Source: Laccaria trichodermophora
Taxonomy: Eukaryota; Basidiomycota; Agaricomycetes; Agaricales; Hydnangiaceae
DNA: 64,000 bases
Assembly (NCBI GenBank): GCA_018417955.1
Contig: JACTVC010000027.1
Span: 248,001-312,000 of the forward strand
Direction: 5' to 3'
Position 1 is the first letter of the stretch. The number at the start of each line of letters is the position of its first letter. Positions 24,030 to 35,478 of the stretch are shown in pieces. The notes beneath the pieces are model-generated. The model was not told the DNA's origin and ran no database searches. It saw only the letters and a list, made by a program, of their open reading frames with translations. The position numbers and the translations under genes are program-made.

Positions 24030-25179
24030 ATTCAAGTAGATTAATATTACCATACCTGAATGATACTAGTTTATTCACATCATTATTACCACACTTGAAA
24101 GATGCTACATTATGTTATTGCACTGTACCTTCATAGTAATCATTTCAGATACCATCAATATTATTGAGGGAATGGTATCAGGTTGGTATGCTGATTCTGT
24201 TTAGTTTTAATATACTTTCAGTACTCTTTCTCTAGTATCTATTTAATATACTATTTAATACTATAATATGATTTCAATACTCTCTCTTTGGTATTGAGTG
24301 CTCACTTTGAAATTATGTATTTCTGAGAAATCATACCATTCAGATACTTTCTAAATTTCTGTCAGTCCATACCATGCTTCTATTATGAAAGTATGTAATA
24401 TAGTCCTCAAAAAGTATGGTATAATGTTGCAATATACTAATTGAATACTCTGCCTGCAATATTGAAACACTATATAAATATTTTACTCTCATATTCTTTC
24501 CATACTAACAACATACTGATTAGATACTCTGTCTGTAATATTGAAACACTATATAAATATCTCACTTTGATATTTCCTTCATACTAACAATATACTAATT
24601 AGATACTCTGTCTGCAATATTGAAACACTATGAAAATATTTCACTCTCATACTTTTTCCATACTAACAACATACTTGTCAGTCAGTATTGTTTGTCTATT
24701 CTTGATACCACCACAATACTGGCATTGAAGTATGTTATCTACCTTCAATGAGGATCTGACTAATATTGTGTTGATATGTAACATAAAAATGCAATATATT
24801 TTCATACTTTTAAAATACTTTCTTTATATTTACTCTCCAGTATGGAAGAAGTATCTTTCAGGTATTATATATAATAATTTAAAAGTATCTTTCTTTTGCA
24901 GCATCATACTCTTCAAATATTGACATGTCAGTATATTAATGATATCTTGTTCAAAAGTTAAGATACTGTGATGGAAGTATTCTTACAGTACATAGGCCAG
25001 TACTGAGAAAAAATCCTTGAATATAATCAAGATACTATTTAGGTACTTTAGCAACAGTAATAAAATATTTTTTTTCATACCAACCACATACCTGGCAGAC
25101 AGTATTTTGGAAAAAATTTATGTACCATCAAAATACTCTTAAAATATTTTCATCTTGGTATTTTGATATGTTTGCAGTG
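24030..25179 (-). repeat. Right ~1.2-kb terminal inverted repeat
   Basis: Reverse complement of 17997-19190, with scattered substitutions and a few small indels. The two arms therefore diverged after insertion or were imperfect from the start. Confidence 0.88.
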
Positions 25180-25277
25180 TTGACCTTTCTTGACTGACCG
25201 GTCAATTCTTGACTGACCCTTTGACTTGACCTTTTTTTTGACGGGGTCAAACAGGTCAAGACAACACTGCTCGACTG

Positions 25278-25929
25278 TTATCATCTCCGCCTCGACTGTC
25301 ATCATCTCCGACAAACCTTTCTGCTCCATCATCGACTTGGCTCCACATACTTTTCAGACTGATAGAACGGAACCAAAGAGTAGTCGTTGAGAGAGTGCCC
25401 CATTGACGTTGCCCTCGACCAACACCGTCCGACTACGATCTCAAGGTTGCCCTGGGCGTTACCCGCCAGCACCTTTGGCCGAGTAGCAAAACCGCGCTCA
25501 GACGGTTCCGCTGGCTATCTCGGATCGTTGAACCGTGTGTGTCCGTCCCTCTGGTCGACGACAAAACTAATGTGGGTCTCTTATAGAGGTCATGCGCATA
25601 CGCCGTGAAAAGATGTAAATGAAGTCGGCATCGGGTATGTGAGAGGCGAAGCTATTGAGTAACTGTTTCCAGATTCATCCAGGCCTCTTCTCGCTGATAA
25701 CGTTGTCTCGTCCGTCATTCAGCGCCGCTCATGTCTCTTACGGACACATGCTGGTCACCGTCCATCATTTCTAGCTCAACTCGAGCAGCATATGTCCTGC
25801 CCGTCACCGTTGCAATCACCTGTTGAGGGCGGAATTTATGACAACTGGAGGACGAGTCCTGGAGATTGCCGTATGGGTTTGTACGGTACGTCCACACTCT
25901 ATCCCTTTCTATGCGCCAGTTGTACCATC
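25278..25929. other. Spacer, no supported gene
   Basis: A short tandem repeat CTCGACTGTNATCATCTCCG follows the target duplication. A minus-strand stretch near 25715-25870 (ending MMDGDQHVSVRDMSG) is open but matches no family I know. Confidence 0.5.
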
Positions 25930-26450
25930 CTCTAGGGCTAGATTTACGCACATCAGAGTGAGCTGAGGCTCATACCCGTTGTTGGCGACGATTTCGACAA
26001 GCTCGACCTGACGAACCTGGGAGTCCACGGACTGGATGCCAATGGGCTACGGTAGGAGCCAGTGTCGGTGCGCTTCTCAGTAACTGTGTTGGCGAGGAGG
26101 ATACCAACGGTGATAGCGAACTGGTAACCGAAGACGAGGGTGCCACGAAGTTCGCGGGGGAAAATTTCGCATATGTAGAGGATGATTATGGCGGAGACGT
26201 AACTTATACCATACCGGCGATGACGCGACCGGCGACGAGGAGACCAAGACCACAGGAAGCAGCCTGGAGAATAACACCGTTGGGCGACGACTAAACCAAT
26301 CCGCAGAGCCACAAGCAATGAGAGCACCTGCAGCAGTGGGTCAGAGAAATTTTTTTCATAAACACATACCGAAGAAAGCACCAGCAGAGAGGATAGAGAC
26401 AATGAAGGAGTGTGGGCACTGGGCGGACATCAATGCTGTTGCAATGAGAA
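25930..26450 (-). pseudogene. MFS sugar transporter, pseudogene fragment
   Basis: Read across frames on the minus strand, it shows pieces typical of fungal hexose/sugar transporters in order: a SILSAGAFFG helix, ALIACGSADWFSRRPTVLF (the loop 2-3 region, normally GRR or GRK), GISYVSAIIILYICEIFPRE with RGTLVFGYQF, GILLANTV and KRTDTGSYR, then VELVEIVANNGYEPQL near the cytoplasmic loop. Intact transporters have about 500 residues in one spliced frame. Here frameshifts separate the pieces, and the N-terminus and the second half are absent. Confidence 0.8.
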
Positions 26451-26817
26451 CGCTGGTGGCAGGCGGGGGGCGTTCATGACGTCGCCTGAGCGGAGTTGTG
26501 GAGATGGGGTGCTGTGGGCGGTTGTCAGCTGGAGTTACACTAAGGTACGCAGAGCGTCCTTACCGGCTGCGAACAAATGCGCACCTTGAGGCGTTCAAAT
26601 CCCTGCCATTTCTCGTAGGTCCACTGCAAGTGCCCAGGACGCGTAGCCACTTATCATTACGGATTAAGTACCATTGTCGACATTTAAACGTTATACCCAG
26701 ACCGCGGGTCGGTAGCAGCCATCAAAAAAATTAAATAAACTCCGCCCCCTTTCCAAAAGGTGCCAAGTTATCAAGCAAACGAGATGCATTGCCAGCGCGC
26801 GATGATATTTTGTCAAA
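26451..26817. other. Spacer, no supported gene
   Basis: No gene-like frame. The last ~60 bases, just past the stop of the small gene at 26818, resemble 2640-2680 and 30545-30590, downstream of the two related genes, so the 3' flanks were duplicated with the genes. Confidence 0.5.
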
Positions 26818-27096
26818 CTAGAACACCAATATTTTATCGAAGCCGTGGAACTCGACCAATTTACCAGTCGCAGTTAAATTCTCATACACCCCACCTCTAT
26901 CATTGGCCCCCGTGCCTTTGAAAGCAATAAGTCTCCACCCAGCGTCCGGGGTCTTGTGTGCCGCGCCTCCGGCAGGGACAGCCGTCCAGTTGGCATCAGC
27001 ATGGGCAAGAGTTTGATCAACACCGTCCGCTCCCGTGGAAATTTGGAAGGTTATAGCAACAGCCGACTTGTTGCGAACAAGAATATCCACGGCCAT
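26818..27096 (-). CDS. Small protein of unknown function (~92 aa), family member 2
   Basis: A 92-aa single-exon frame, MAVDILVRNKSAVAITFQI to LVEFHGFDKILVF. It shares with 2678-2947 and 30587-30886 the N-terminal basic Arg-Asn, a central residue run ending in a W.LIAF-type segment, and the C-terminal LVEFHGxxKIL. It has no indel relative to a full-length frame and is probably the least altered of the three. It lies outside the duplicated arms, but its flanks are diverged copies of the member 1 flanks (27245-27480 resembles 3120-3480). It therefore arose by an earlier tandem duplication. Function unknown. Confidence 0.68.
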   Translation of the reverse strand: MAVDILVRNKSAVAITFQISTGADGVDQTLAHADANWTAVPAGGAAHKTPDAGWRLIAFKGTGANDRGGVYENLTATGKLVEFHGFDKILVF

Positions 27097-27438
27097 ACTA
27101 TTACATAAAGCGAGGCTCGGTCAAAAATGGAGGTCTCCGTATGAAGGCTGCTTGGCGAAGGCTTACTTTAGAAATGCTGATTACAAGACACGTTTGCACT
27201 TTGAAACGAGACGGGGCTGATTACTGTGTTCAGCCTTAGTAAGTATGCGGGTGATGATTCCTCAGACTACTCACCAACGATTGGCTTCGAGGATTGAGTT
27301 GTTGGGTCATCCCTCAAAACCGCCTCAGCTTTTATGGTCTTGTGGAATCCGCACTACATACTGCCAATCGAATTCGGCTTGTAACGCCGGCGGATCGGAT
27401 AAGATCTATAAGAAGATTCATCTGAGCAATCTCAGGTG

Positions 27439-28650
27439 CAGACGCCGTACCGGCGTTGCCGGTTTGTGTGATCTTCGAATAAATTGAGTGCCGGATGGTG
27501 GCGCCTTGAAGCGCCTTGATCTTCCTATCCTGTTCGTCAGCACGTGTTCTCAACGTGAACTCTCTTGATCTCTCCCTTCCTGGAATTCCAGGGCGCCAAT
27601 AAACCCGTCATATGACTGTAATCCACAGTTTGGGGCTGAAACTGCCAGTCAACTCGGCCATTGGCAGATGACTTGCAGATAACTGTAGATCCACAGCTTC
27701 AGGGGTGACAACTGTGCGTCGAGGCCAAAATTCGAGTGTCCAATCCTCTATGGGAGAACATGACCGCCGTTCTGGCCTCCACTTCAACCAAATTCCACGA
27801 GATGTGATTGGCTACCACACCCTTCAAACTAATTTTGGAACGGTGTGCAAACAAGTGTGCTCTACTTATGTACTAATGCGAAGCTGCGAATAGATACTTG
27901 AGCAAGAGAACCTCTCAAAACTTGGTCACTTGATGTTATACATTGAGTGCAGATAAGTAAGGCGACAGCGTGGGTCTGACCTTCCCGCCAGCTCTCAGCG
28001 CTCACGAATCCTTTGCATCTCGACACACTCCAAGAACGGTGGGTGAACAATATGTTAGAAAGGGAATAGAGACGTCTTGTGAATGATGTCACCAGGGTGG
28101 AAACCTTCGCCTCGTCATCTTTTTTGTAGCCCCTGTTTGCGTAGTATCTACCTCTTTCTTCGTACTTTCTTTGGTACACCACGAATCGAAGGTGCAATAG
28201 AAGCAAGAACCGATCCACCAAGCCGGGTGGAGTGCTCCTTGGAAGGTGAGACGTGACCCTGTTTGACGATACATTAACATGACTGCGTGTGATAGGGAAA
28301 ATTTTTGGGGTACTAGAACCTTTGTACCAGCCATGTGCGTGGATTTCAACAGCGAAGTGAGCTCTGCTTCGAACTTCAAAGCGTGTATCAAGACGGCGGA
28401 CCATTGTGGCTCCTCCAGAATCACCTGAACCAGAATCCCTTGATTTGGTGGATTCGACTTGAGAGCAACCGTCGCCCCATTCTATCCCGGGAGAAGGGTT
28501 GCAAAGGTATGAAAATACAATACTTATCAACGTTTTGATCCAGTATGGAAACACACAGCACCACGTCACAGACACGAGAGCGCGTGACTTGTTGGCAGTT
28601 GCTTCCTGCCTTCATCCTCTGGGGAGCCGACGCGTCTGGACTCTGATCAT
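27439..28650. other. Intergenic, counterpart of 1-1243
   Basis: Collinear with 1-1243, with small indels in the first 700 bases and near-identity afterwards. No supported gene. Confidence 0.55.
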
Positions 28651-28752
28651 GAGTTGGTGGGAGATGGACGCGGGACGGAAATCTTGCGGAAATTCGACAT
28701 GTACGTCAGATTTCCGCAAGATTTCTGTCCCACGTCCATCTCCCACCAACTC
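28651..28752. repeat. Fold-back inverted repeat, 42-bp arms (copy B)
   Basis: Identical layout to 1244-1345: arms 28651-28692 and 28711-28752. Confidence 0.9.
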
Positions 28753-29537
28753 ATCTACTCTTGCGCGTATATGCTCACCACTTTGGCCCTGACCAACAGA
28801 ATCTCTCCCTCCAGGTCAACACTGGATCCTCCAATCTCGTCAGTACCTAGCCCGTTTGCCTGCACCCTTCTCGTCCTTTGCGCACAGACGGCCGGCCACT
28901 CATACGATCTGTCCGCGTCCACATCGATGGGTAACAACCTCATCATCCCCTACCTCGGCGGTCAGATCAACGACCCCATCATCTGGGACCCCCAGGCGTT
29001 CGGTACGTATCTTCGTTCACTTACCCCTTTTTTTTGCCATTCTCATACTTCTCCACGGCTGCTGTGAACTAGGTTGCCAAATTGCCAACGAGCCGCTATC
29101 CTCACACTTCAACGTTGTCGTCGGCCTCGCTCCACCTCTCGACTCCATCATCGCTAGCCTCATACCCCCCGTGACGAACAACAGTCCTGATGGCGCAGCC
29201 TGGGCGTACAATCTCTTCTCCATTACCCCCCATATCAGCCGGCCCCGTCCAACGCTTCCTCTCCCTCTCCCTCTCCCGCCCCGGCAGCGACAAGATACCA
29301 GCCCTACTATTGGGTGTCATCTAGGTACCCTCAACGTCTGGACGCGTTTGCCTACGATGCCATATGACCACCCACATGTCCTGACAAACACCACCACGAA
29401 TAGGACGTGGCCACAAAGCCTCGAGGTCAACGAGCACTATCAGGATCACGAGCGCTGGGGAAAAGTTCTCAACGCAACATCCATGACGAAAGGGGATCAT
29501 CCATTGCGAGCGGATGGTGAGGACTGCAATTGAACGA
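28737..29537 (+). pseudogene. Aspartic protease pseudogene, arm B
   Basis: Near-identical copy of 1330-2130, with the same Asp-to-Asn change in VNTGSSNL, the same intron and the same frameshift. The gene was therefore already dead before the duplication. The near-perfect identity of a non-functional sequence argues for recent duplication or gene conversion. Confidence 0.75.
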
Positions 29538-30586
29538 AGGCAAGTACCCCCAACCCACTGCGTCCGCCCCATAATGTTGCGATCCCAGCTAGACACCAGG
29601 TGCACCACCACCCTTGTTATGACCACTGCTCCACCCACGCGTGCCCCTCCGATGTGGGCTCGTTGTTTCTTGCTCGACGGAAGGGATAATCCTTCCCACC
29701 ACCTCCACCTCTGCTGCTGCCATTTCCGCGGCCCTTTATCACCGCCGTTGGCGCTTCACACACAGCGGTTGAGCCGACCAGTGTCTCCCGTGTCTACGAG
29801 CATGTCTGATCTTCCTGAATCACCCTAACCATGAAGTTCAGCGGCGTCTCAATTCACTTGCGCTACTTGCGACTGCGCAGGATTACGGTACACTTGGTGG
29901 TGTTGGTAACGGCCTGGGTAAGCACACTCTCCAATTTATTTACGGTCGCTGATGCTTATCCCCTGATCTAGGCAGTCTACTACTTCACCACTGATGAAGC
30001 AGCTGTCGACAACGCTTATGCCCTCGTTTACTGTCGTAAATGCGGCTCGGGGTTTCACTACGTTCTCCGCTATCGACACGAGCCTGCTCTACCTCCGTCA
30101 TCATTGACATTATTAACACCCACATGCTGCATGTCCTACACTGCTATCGTCGCGGGGACACTACCATGTGTCCATGTCTCTGCAGTTAATTAATGTAGAA
30201 CCACAAAATGTTAGTAATAGTATCAATCGAAACGATACATATCCATATGATCACCTCCAACGAGTAAAAACTGAGTATACCCTCAAAGAATTTTTTCTAA
30301 TCTACACAGATTCACTGGGCATAAGTGCCGACTAAGTAACGAGCTGCTGATTGATAACTAATTTCAAACTTATGCTAGCTGATTTCCGCAGGTTAGTCGA
30401 AGTCAGCTTGCCCCCTATTTACTGACACTTATCGCAACTTATTTTTGCAGATAAGCAAATGGGGTTTTTCCTGATTCAGAGGCGCGTCAATATACGCGAC
30501 GCGCTCGATTCCATCCTATTTTTTCTATGGAACGGTTGGTCATAAATTTACAGTAAATTGTTAGCACGCTACGACATTTCTTCGAA
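29538..30586. other. Degenerate sequence with a ~500-bp block absent from arm A
   Basis: Up to 29985 it matches 2131-2580. The stretch from about 29990 to 30490 is missing from arm A, where CACTGATGA joins CGCGCTCG directly. The block contains a short open segment (YYFTTDEAAVDNAYALVY) of unknown identity, loosely similar to YTT-type repeat proteins, but I do not call a gene. No target duplication is clear at its edges, so a deletion in arm A is the likelier cause. Confidence 0.45.
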
Positions 30587-30886
30587 CTAGAGCACCAATA
30601 TTTTCCCGGGACCATGGAACTCGACCAATTTAGCTTCTGTCAGATCCACACGGGTCCGACCAACTAGCTCAATACCGGGTCCATGATCCACAAGACTTCC
30701 TTCTGCAAAGCCTTCGGTGGTATTTGTTCTGAAATGAATGAATTCTGGCCTCCTGCGGTTCCAGACAAGCCCAGTGCCTGCCGTCAATGTGAACCATCCA
30801 ACCTGAGCGCCATCAATGCCGGATTCGTTGGGAATTTTACACTGTACAGCTCCATTCGAGCAGTTGCGAATAATACTGTGTGGCAT
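30587..30886 (-). CDS. Small protein of unknown function (~99 aa), family member 1, arm B
   Basis: The duplicate of 2678-2947. It starts MPHSIIRNCSNGAVQCKI, has GTGLVWNRRRPEFIHFR, and ends LVEFHGPGKILVL. Compared with arm A it has in-frame changes in the middle: a shorter segment before WFTL and an insertion of ~15 residues before GRTRVDLTEAK. Both copies keep an open frame although their length differs. This points to relaxed but not absent constraint, or to rapid change. Function unknown. Confidence 0.63.
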   Translation of the reverse strand: MPHSIIRNCSNGAVQCKIPNESGIDGAQVGWFTLTAGTGLVWNRRRPEFIHFRTNTTEGFAEGSLVDHGPGIELVGRTRVDLTEAKLVEFHGPGKILVL

Positions 30887-32570
30887 AGTACTGTTACATA
30901 AAAAAAGGCTCCGTCAAAACTGGAGGTTTCCGTGTCGACTTTGCGAGCACTCACTTTAGAAATGCCGATAAAAATCTCTTTCAAGATATGTTTGCACTTG
31001 GAGACCGAACAGTGCTGAATCCTGCATTCAGCAAGTATGAGTACTAAGTGATGATTCCTCGTAGCGTTCACTGACAGTTGAGTATAAGATTGTGAACACT
31101 GTTGTCGGGTCATTCCTTGAAGACAGCCTAGCTTTTATGGCCTTGTGCTTATGGAATCCGTACAGGTGACACTTGAATTCAGATCGTGAAGCCGGCGGAG
31201 ATGAAACATTTTCATGTCGCTTATCGGTGGGTACATAGAACAATCCAATTCGCAAGCTCGTTTGGGTGTCGGCTTTCCGTCGGACAACAAGTAGGCAAGA
31301 ATCGCCTGAGCAAATCGCGATGCTGAAGGCCTGGCCGGTTTTTCAATACCAAATGGTGGCACCATGATCTCTGATCCTACGACTCAATGTGAGGTTGTCA
31401 GATGATCCTATTCATTAGCACGTATTTTTTACGCCGTATTTTGTCAAATGACTGCAACTTCCATAGTTGAGGGGTGATAACCGTGAGTGGAATCGATTAA
31501 CGCGCCGAGTGTCCGAGTCCTCCAAAAATATCCAAGATGAGCCTGCCAATACATCCGTCAGATGACTGCCATTAATTTCACAGTTTCTGGGTTGACAACT
31601 CTGAGTCGGAGGTCAAAATCCGAGTGTCCGAGTCCAAACCCTCGATGAGAAAATCTAGACCGCAAAGTCAATACATTTCGGATCCATAACATTGCCGCCG
31701 AGTGCAGAAGTGTGATGACTCTCCAGAAAGAACATAACCCGGGAGAAGAAATCTATGTAGGGCATTTCCGTGCTTGAATGACCAGAGTGCAACAGTGCCT
31801 ATTGCAAAGGTATGCAAATACCATGTCCAGAACAATCGTTCATAGTGTCAGTTCTTCACAGCCAATGGTGTGGTTGATTTGTGGCCGCATCGGAGAACCG
31901 GGGCTCAGTGGTGGCTTTCTCTAGATGGTGTTGATAAATTTATCATGTTAAGATATGATCTGATAGGCGATTGCAAGGCGATTGTAGCCCATCCTGATGG
32001 GGTGTGAACGAGGAGGAATGGACGAACGCTTCATTGTTATTTCTCTGATAAGTTACCATTTTGAGTTCCTGCTCAGTGCGGCTCAGTCTCCTGGCAGGCC
32101 CATTTTACCACGAAAATCATCAACATGGTTTCATCAGAAAAACTACATTGCATCACTTGAATTCAGTTGATGATTCACTTTGGGACTTGAAGGTACAGCC
32201 ACAACTTCATTTCGAACTCAAGGTGGATTCAAGTGGGGATGCAAGTCACTCACAGTGTCAATAAGTCATAAGTACTAAGTGCCCAGCACTCACAAAAGCC
32301 ATCGATGCTCAAACACGCTAGAAATTATTCTCAAGTCCATTCAAAGTCCGATTATCGATGACATGTGATGATGTTGAAATATTTTCAACATCGGTTGTTC
32401 TCTTCCACGTTCATCATAACTGACATGTTGCTTTTTGGCGAGTCTGGTGATTTTATATTTGTCTGACTTATCATCCGATGGAATCACCATAGGAAGGTCG
32501 AAGTGACAGAGAAGTGACTCACGCATTGAATGGGTAGTCAGATTTATCCAGAAATCTTGAGATCCATAGG
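30887..32570. other. Intergenic, counterpart of 2948-4666
   Basis: Same order of motifs as 2948-4666, with many small indels and substitutions. No gene seen. It contains the upstream sequences of the small gene (minus) and of AMP deaminase copy B (plus). Confidence 0.5.
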
Positions 32571-35478
32571 ATGTCGTACAGTATGCTTATGGACTCTGGT
32601 TCTCTTTCTGGACAGGACACTACTAATCAAGATCATTATTCTCGGCCCTCGATTCCTGCGGCGCCAAGTCACCTGAAGCCGGTACTTCGTCTTTCTTTGG
32701 CAGAAAGAGAACAGGCCTCTGGCACACGCCCTTTCTCCGCAACTTTCCCAGGAGGCCCCTCGCAAGAGGTATTCATAAGAGGTCCTTGACTCCTCAACAC
32801 CCTGCATTCTTCTTCCCGATGGGTGCGCTTGTCTCCACCGAAACTAAAATCTGTCTCATATATGTTTATTTCCAGACAACATTATTCAGTTTCCAAGCGC
32901 TGGGGAGCCTTTTCAAAACCTTCAAAAATGCATAACGCTGCGCAATGAGTATGCGAAAGCGTCGCTCCAACGGCCTGGCGACAATCCAAACGACGGCGTG
33001 CTGGACAATGACAATGACTTGACCACAAAGGCTGATTGGACAATCACTCTCGCACACGATGGGGACTACGCAGGGGTCTACACAGTTGAAGGCGGTGAGA
33101 AATATTCTCTATCTTGTTATTTATGCTCAATTTCAGACGCAGGTGATTATGTCGCGCCGGTAATCCAAATCCCAACAGTTAAGAAGTATTATTCCGACCT
33201 CTACCGCGTTATTGCCATCAATGGAGACGGTCCGACTAAGACTGTAGTGGGCCGAAGGCTGAAATATCTGGCCGATAAATTCGAGAAGTATCTGTCAGAC
33301 GCTGAACTCGAGGAATTAAAGGATATTAAGGTTGGATTTTAACTTTTTTAACTGCTTCTAGATCTCATCGTGTCCCAGAGAGGTTATAGGTGACTTTGCC
33401 AGAGGATATACAAAATACCATTCTCATTTCTTTTTCAGAGACATATCTAGCATATACAAAGTGGATACCCATGTACACCACACCGCTTGCATGTCTATTC
33501 ACAGTCTTACTGCCTTCATCAACGAGTACTGGGACAAGGTTCAGTATGAAGAACAGGAGATCTGGTTGGAGGTGAGCATTTAGCTAATACAGCGTCGTAT
33601 TACATGGGCTAAAATATGATTGCAGGGCGAGAAAGAAGCTGTCAGGGAAGCCGCTCGGCTTCTTGGTGCAGACATAAATGATTCAGTGTCGATCGACGTA
33701 ATGGACATGCTAGCGTATCGTGATTCGTTCCATCGGTTTGACAACTTCAACAAGAAATATTCCCCTGGTGGTCAGAAGCAATTAAAATCGCTTTTCCTTA
33801 AGCATGACAATGATTTCGGCGGTCGCTTCCTCGCTCAATTGACTCAAGGTATGAGCCATCACGTTCGTCTTTGATTGAGCTCATGAATCTTATAGGCGTT
33901 ATTGATGGTCTTACACCATATGAAGTAAGTATGTATCATTGCCAATTTTTCTAGCTGACCCTGAACAATAAGATGTGTGAATGGCGGATTAGCGTCGGTG
34001 GCGAATCCTATCACGACTGGGAGGAGCTCGCCGCGTGGATTGCCACCTACGACTTGCTTGATAAAGAGGGAAAAAATGGCCAGGTGCGATGGGTCATCCA
34101 AGTTCCTCGTCGGCCTCACTCAGGCAAAAAATTTGCGACCATCATCAAAAGTAAGTTTCTCCCGTTTAGAAACCTTGCTATCAAATCAATATGGATTCCA
34201 CTCAGATATTTTTGAACCGCTCTTTAAGGCTACCAAAAATCCAAGCGGGCACCCACAATTACACAAGTTCTTGAAGAAAGTCGTCGGCTTTGACTCTGTC
34301 GATGATGAATCCAAAGTTGAGCACCGTATCGGCAAGACATTTCCCAGCCCCCGAGACTGGGATATGAAATATGTTCCTCCCTATTCATACTGGTATTCTT
34401 TTGTTTCTTCTATATTCTCCTATAGCATTGAATTTGAAGTATAGGGCATATTACACGTACGCCAACATCGCAGCCTTGAATCACATGCGTAAAGCGCGAA
34501 ATTTCAGTGAGTCCATTGGGCAAAGTACTGAACAATCAAAGACTCAGAACTTGTTCATAGATACTTTTGTGTTCCGCCCTCACTCTGGAGAAGCAGGGGA
34601 CCCCGAACACGTCGCAGCCGCTTTCCTTACGGCCCAGGGTATCGCCCATGGAATCACGCTCCGTCACGAGCCTGTGTTGCAGTATCTGTACTATCTGGAA
34701 CAGATCGGTATTGCGATGAGTCCGATTAGCAACAATGCCCTATTTCTGGAGTATGAGAAGAATCCGCTACCGAATTTCTTCAAAGTTGGACTCAATGTGA
34801 GCTTGAGCACGGACGACCCATTGTTGTTCCATTTCACGGAGGTTAGTCTTAGGAACGTCATCTCTTGCATATCTGAGCTCCCTTCTTAGAACCCTTTGTT
34901 GGAAGAATATAGTATTGCGACGCACGTGAGGATCGCGATATGATTTTCACAACTTTCAAAGATTGATATCCACTTCCGTTGTAGGTATTCAAATTTTCCC
35001 AAGCCTCCTTGGCCGAGCTCGCCCGTAACTCGGTGGTTCAGAGCGGATTTGAAAAGAGACTCAAGGCAGATTGGCTGGGCTTCTTTTGGGAGGTTGCATA
35101 TGTAGATAGTATCAACACCGTGAGTTGCTGGTTCTCTACAAGATGATTGCGACATGACCATATGACGAATATTTCTAGTCGAATGTGCCGAAGGGACGCT
35201 TGATTCACCGACAGGAGACCCTATGTGAGGAGAGGGGATATGTAAATAGGGCGGTAGTGGAAGAAAAGACGGCAGCGAGACGCAAGGCGGAAGAGAAACT
35301 CAGGGCGGCAGCGGAAGACAAGGCGGGAGCAAAACACAAGGCGGAAACAAAACGCAGAGCGGAAGCGGGACGCCGAGTGGCAGCGGAAGTGAGACGCAGA
35401 GCGGAAGCCAGACGCAGAGTGGAAGCAGAAGCGGAAGAGGAACGCAGACTAGCAGCGATATTTAGCGGCGGAAGCTAG
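32571..35478 (+). CDS. AMD1: AMP deaminase (divergent paralogue), copy B
   Basis: It has the same 14-exon structure as copy A, shifted by 27907: exon 1 is 32571-32781, the 11-nt exon is 33379-33389 and the last exon is 35179-35478. The total is 2199 nt (732 aa), in frame throughout. All motifs listed for copy A are kept, including KVDTHVHH and [11 protein letters not shown]. Changes include one extra residue in exon 1, Asn to Asp before GDYAG, Gln to Arg and Gln to Glu around the RLKYLADKF stretch, and Val to Ile after LLGAD. A small indel in the Arg/Ala/Glu repeat tail shifts the frame and ends the protein about 11 residues earlier. The catalytic part is intact in both copies, so both could be active. 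Confidence 0.9.

Larger units (their letters stand above)
17997..25179. mobile_element. CACTG-ended element with ~1.2-kb inverted repeats, nested in the hAT-like element
   Basis: It starts CACTGCGAACATATC and ends with the complement of CACTGCAAACATATC. TTG lies on both sides (17994-17996 and 25180-25182), where the uninterrupted relative at 41696-42437 has a single TTG, so a 3-bp target duplication is supported. CACTG ends plus a 3-bp duplication are the hallmark of the CACTA/EnSpm group. The inverted repeats are about 1.2 kb, far longer than the few tens of bases usual in that group. The 4.8-kb core consists of degenerate short repeats with no transposase motif, so it must be moved in trans or is dead. 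Confidence 0.85.
17378..25269. mobile_element. hAT-like non-autonomous element carrying a nested insertion
   Basis: It is flanked by a perfect 8-bp duplication CTCGACTG (17370-17377 and 25270-25277). The right end reads CAACACTG; the left end begins CAGAGTCAAGG. The outer parts (17378-17996 and 25180-25269) match the uninterrupted relative at 41696-42437 along most of their length, including GGGTCAAGAGTTTTCG and the terminal GTCAAACAGGTCAAGACAAC. With the 7.2-kb nested element removed, this host element would be about 0.7 kb, the same size as the relative. There is no coding capacity. Superfamily is inferred from the CAGTG-type ends plus the 8-bp duplication. Confidence 0.88.

Noticed and set aside
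18253..24923. Identical 63-aa frames at 18253-18444 (minus) and 24732-24923 (plus)
   Set aside because: Mirror images of the two inverted repeat arms. AT-rich translation with no protein-like motif.
26498..26734. 78-aa plus-strand frame
   Set aside because: No motif and no introns, next to a decayed transporter. Likely chance.
29990..30490. Transposon insertion in arm B
   Set aside because: No inverted ends or clear target duplication. A deletion in arm A explains the difference equally well.
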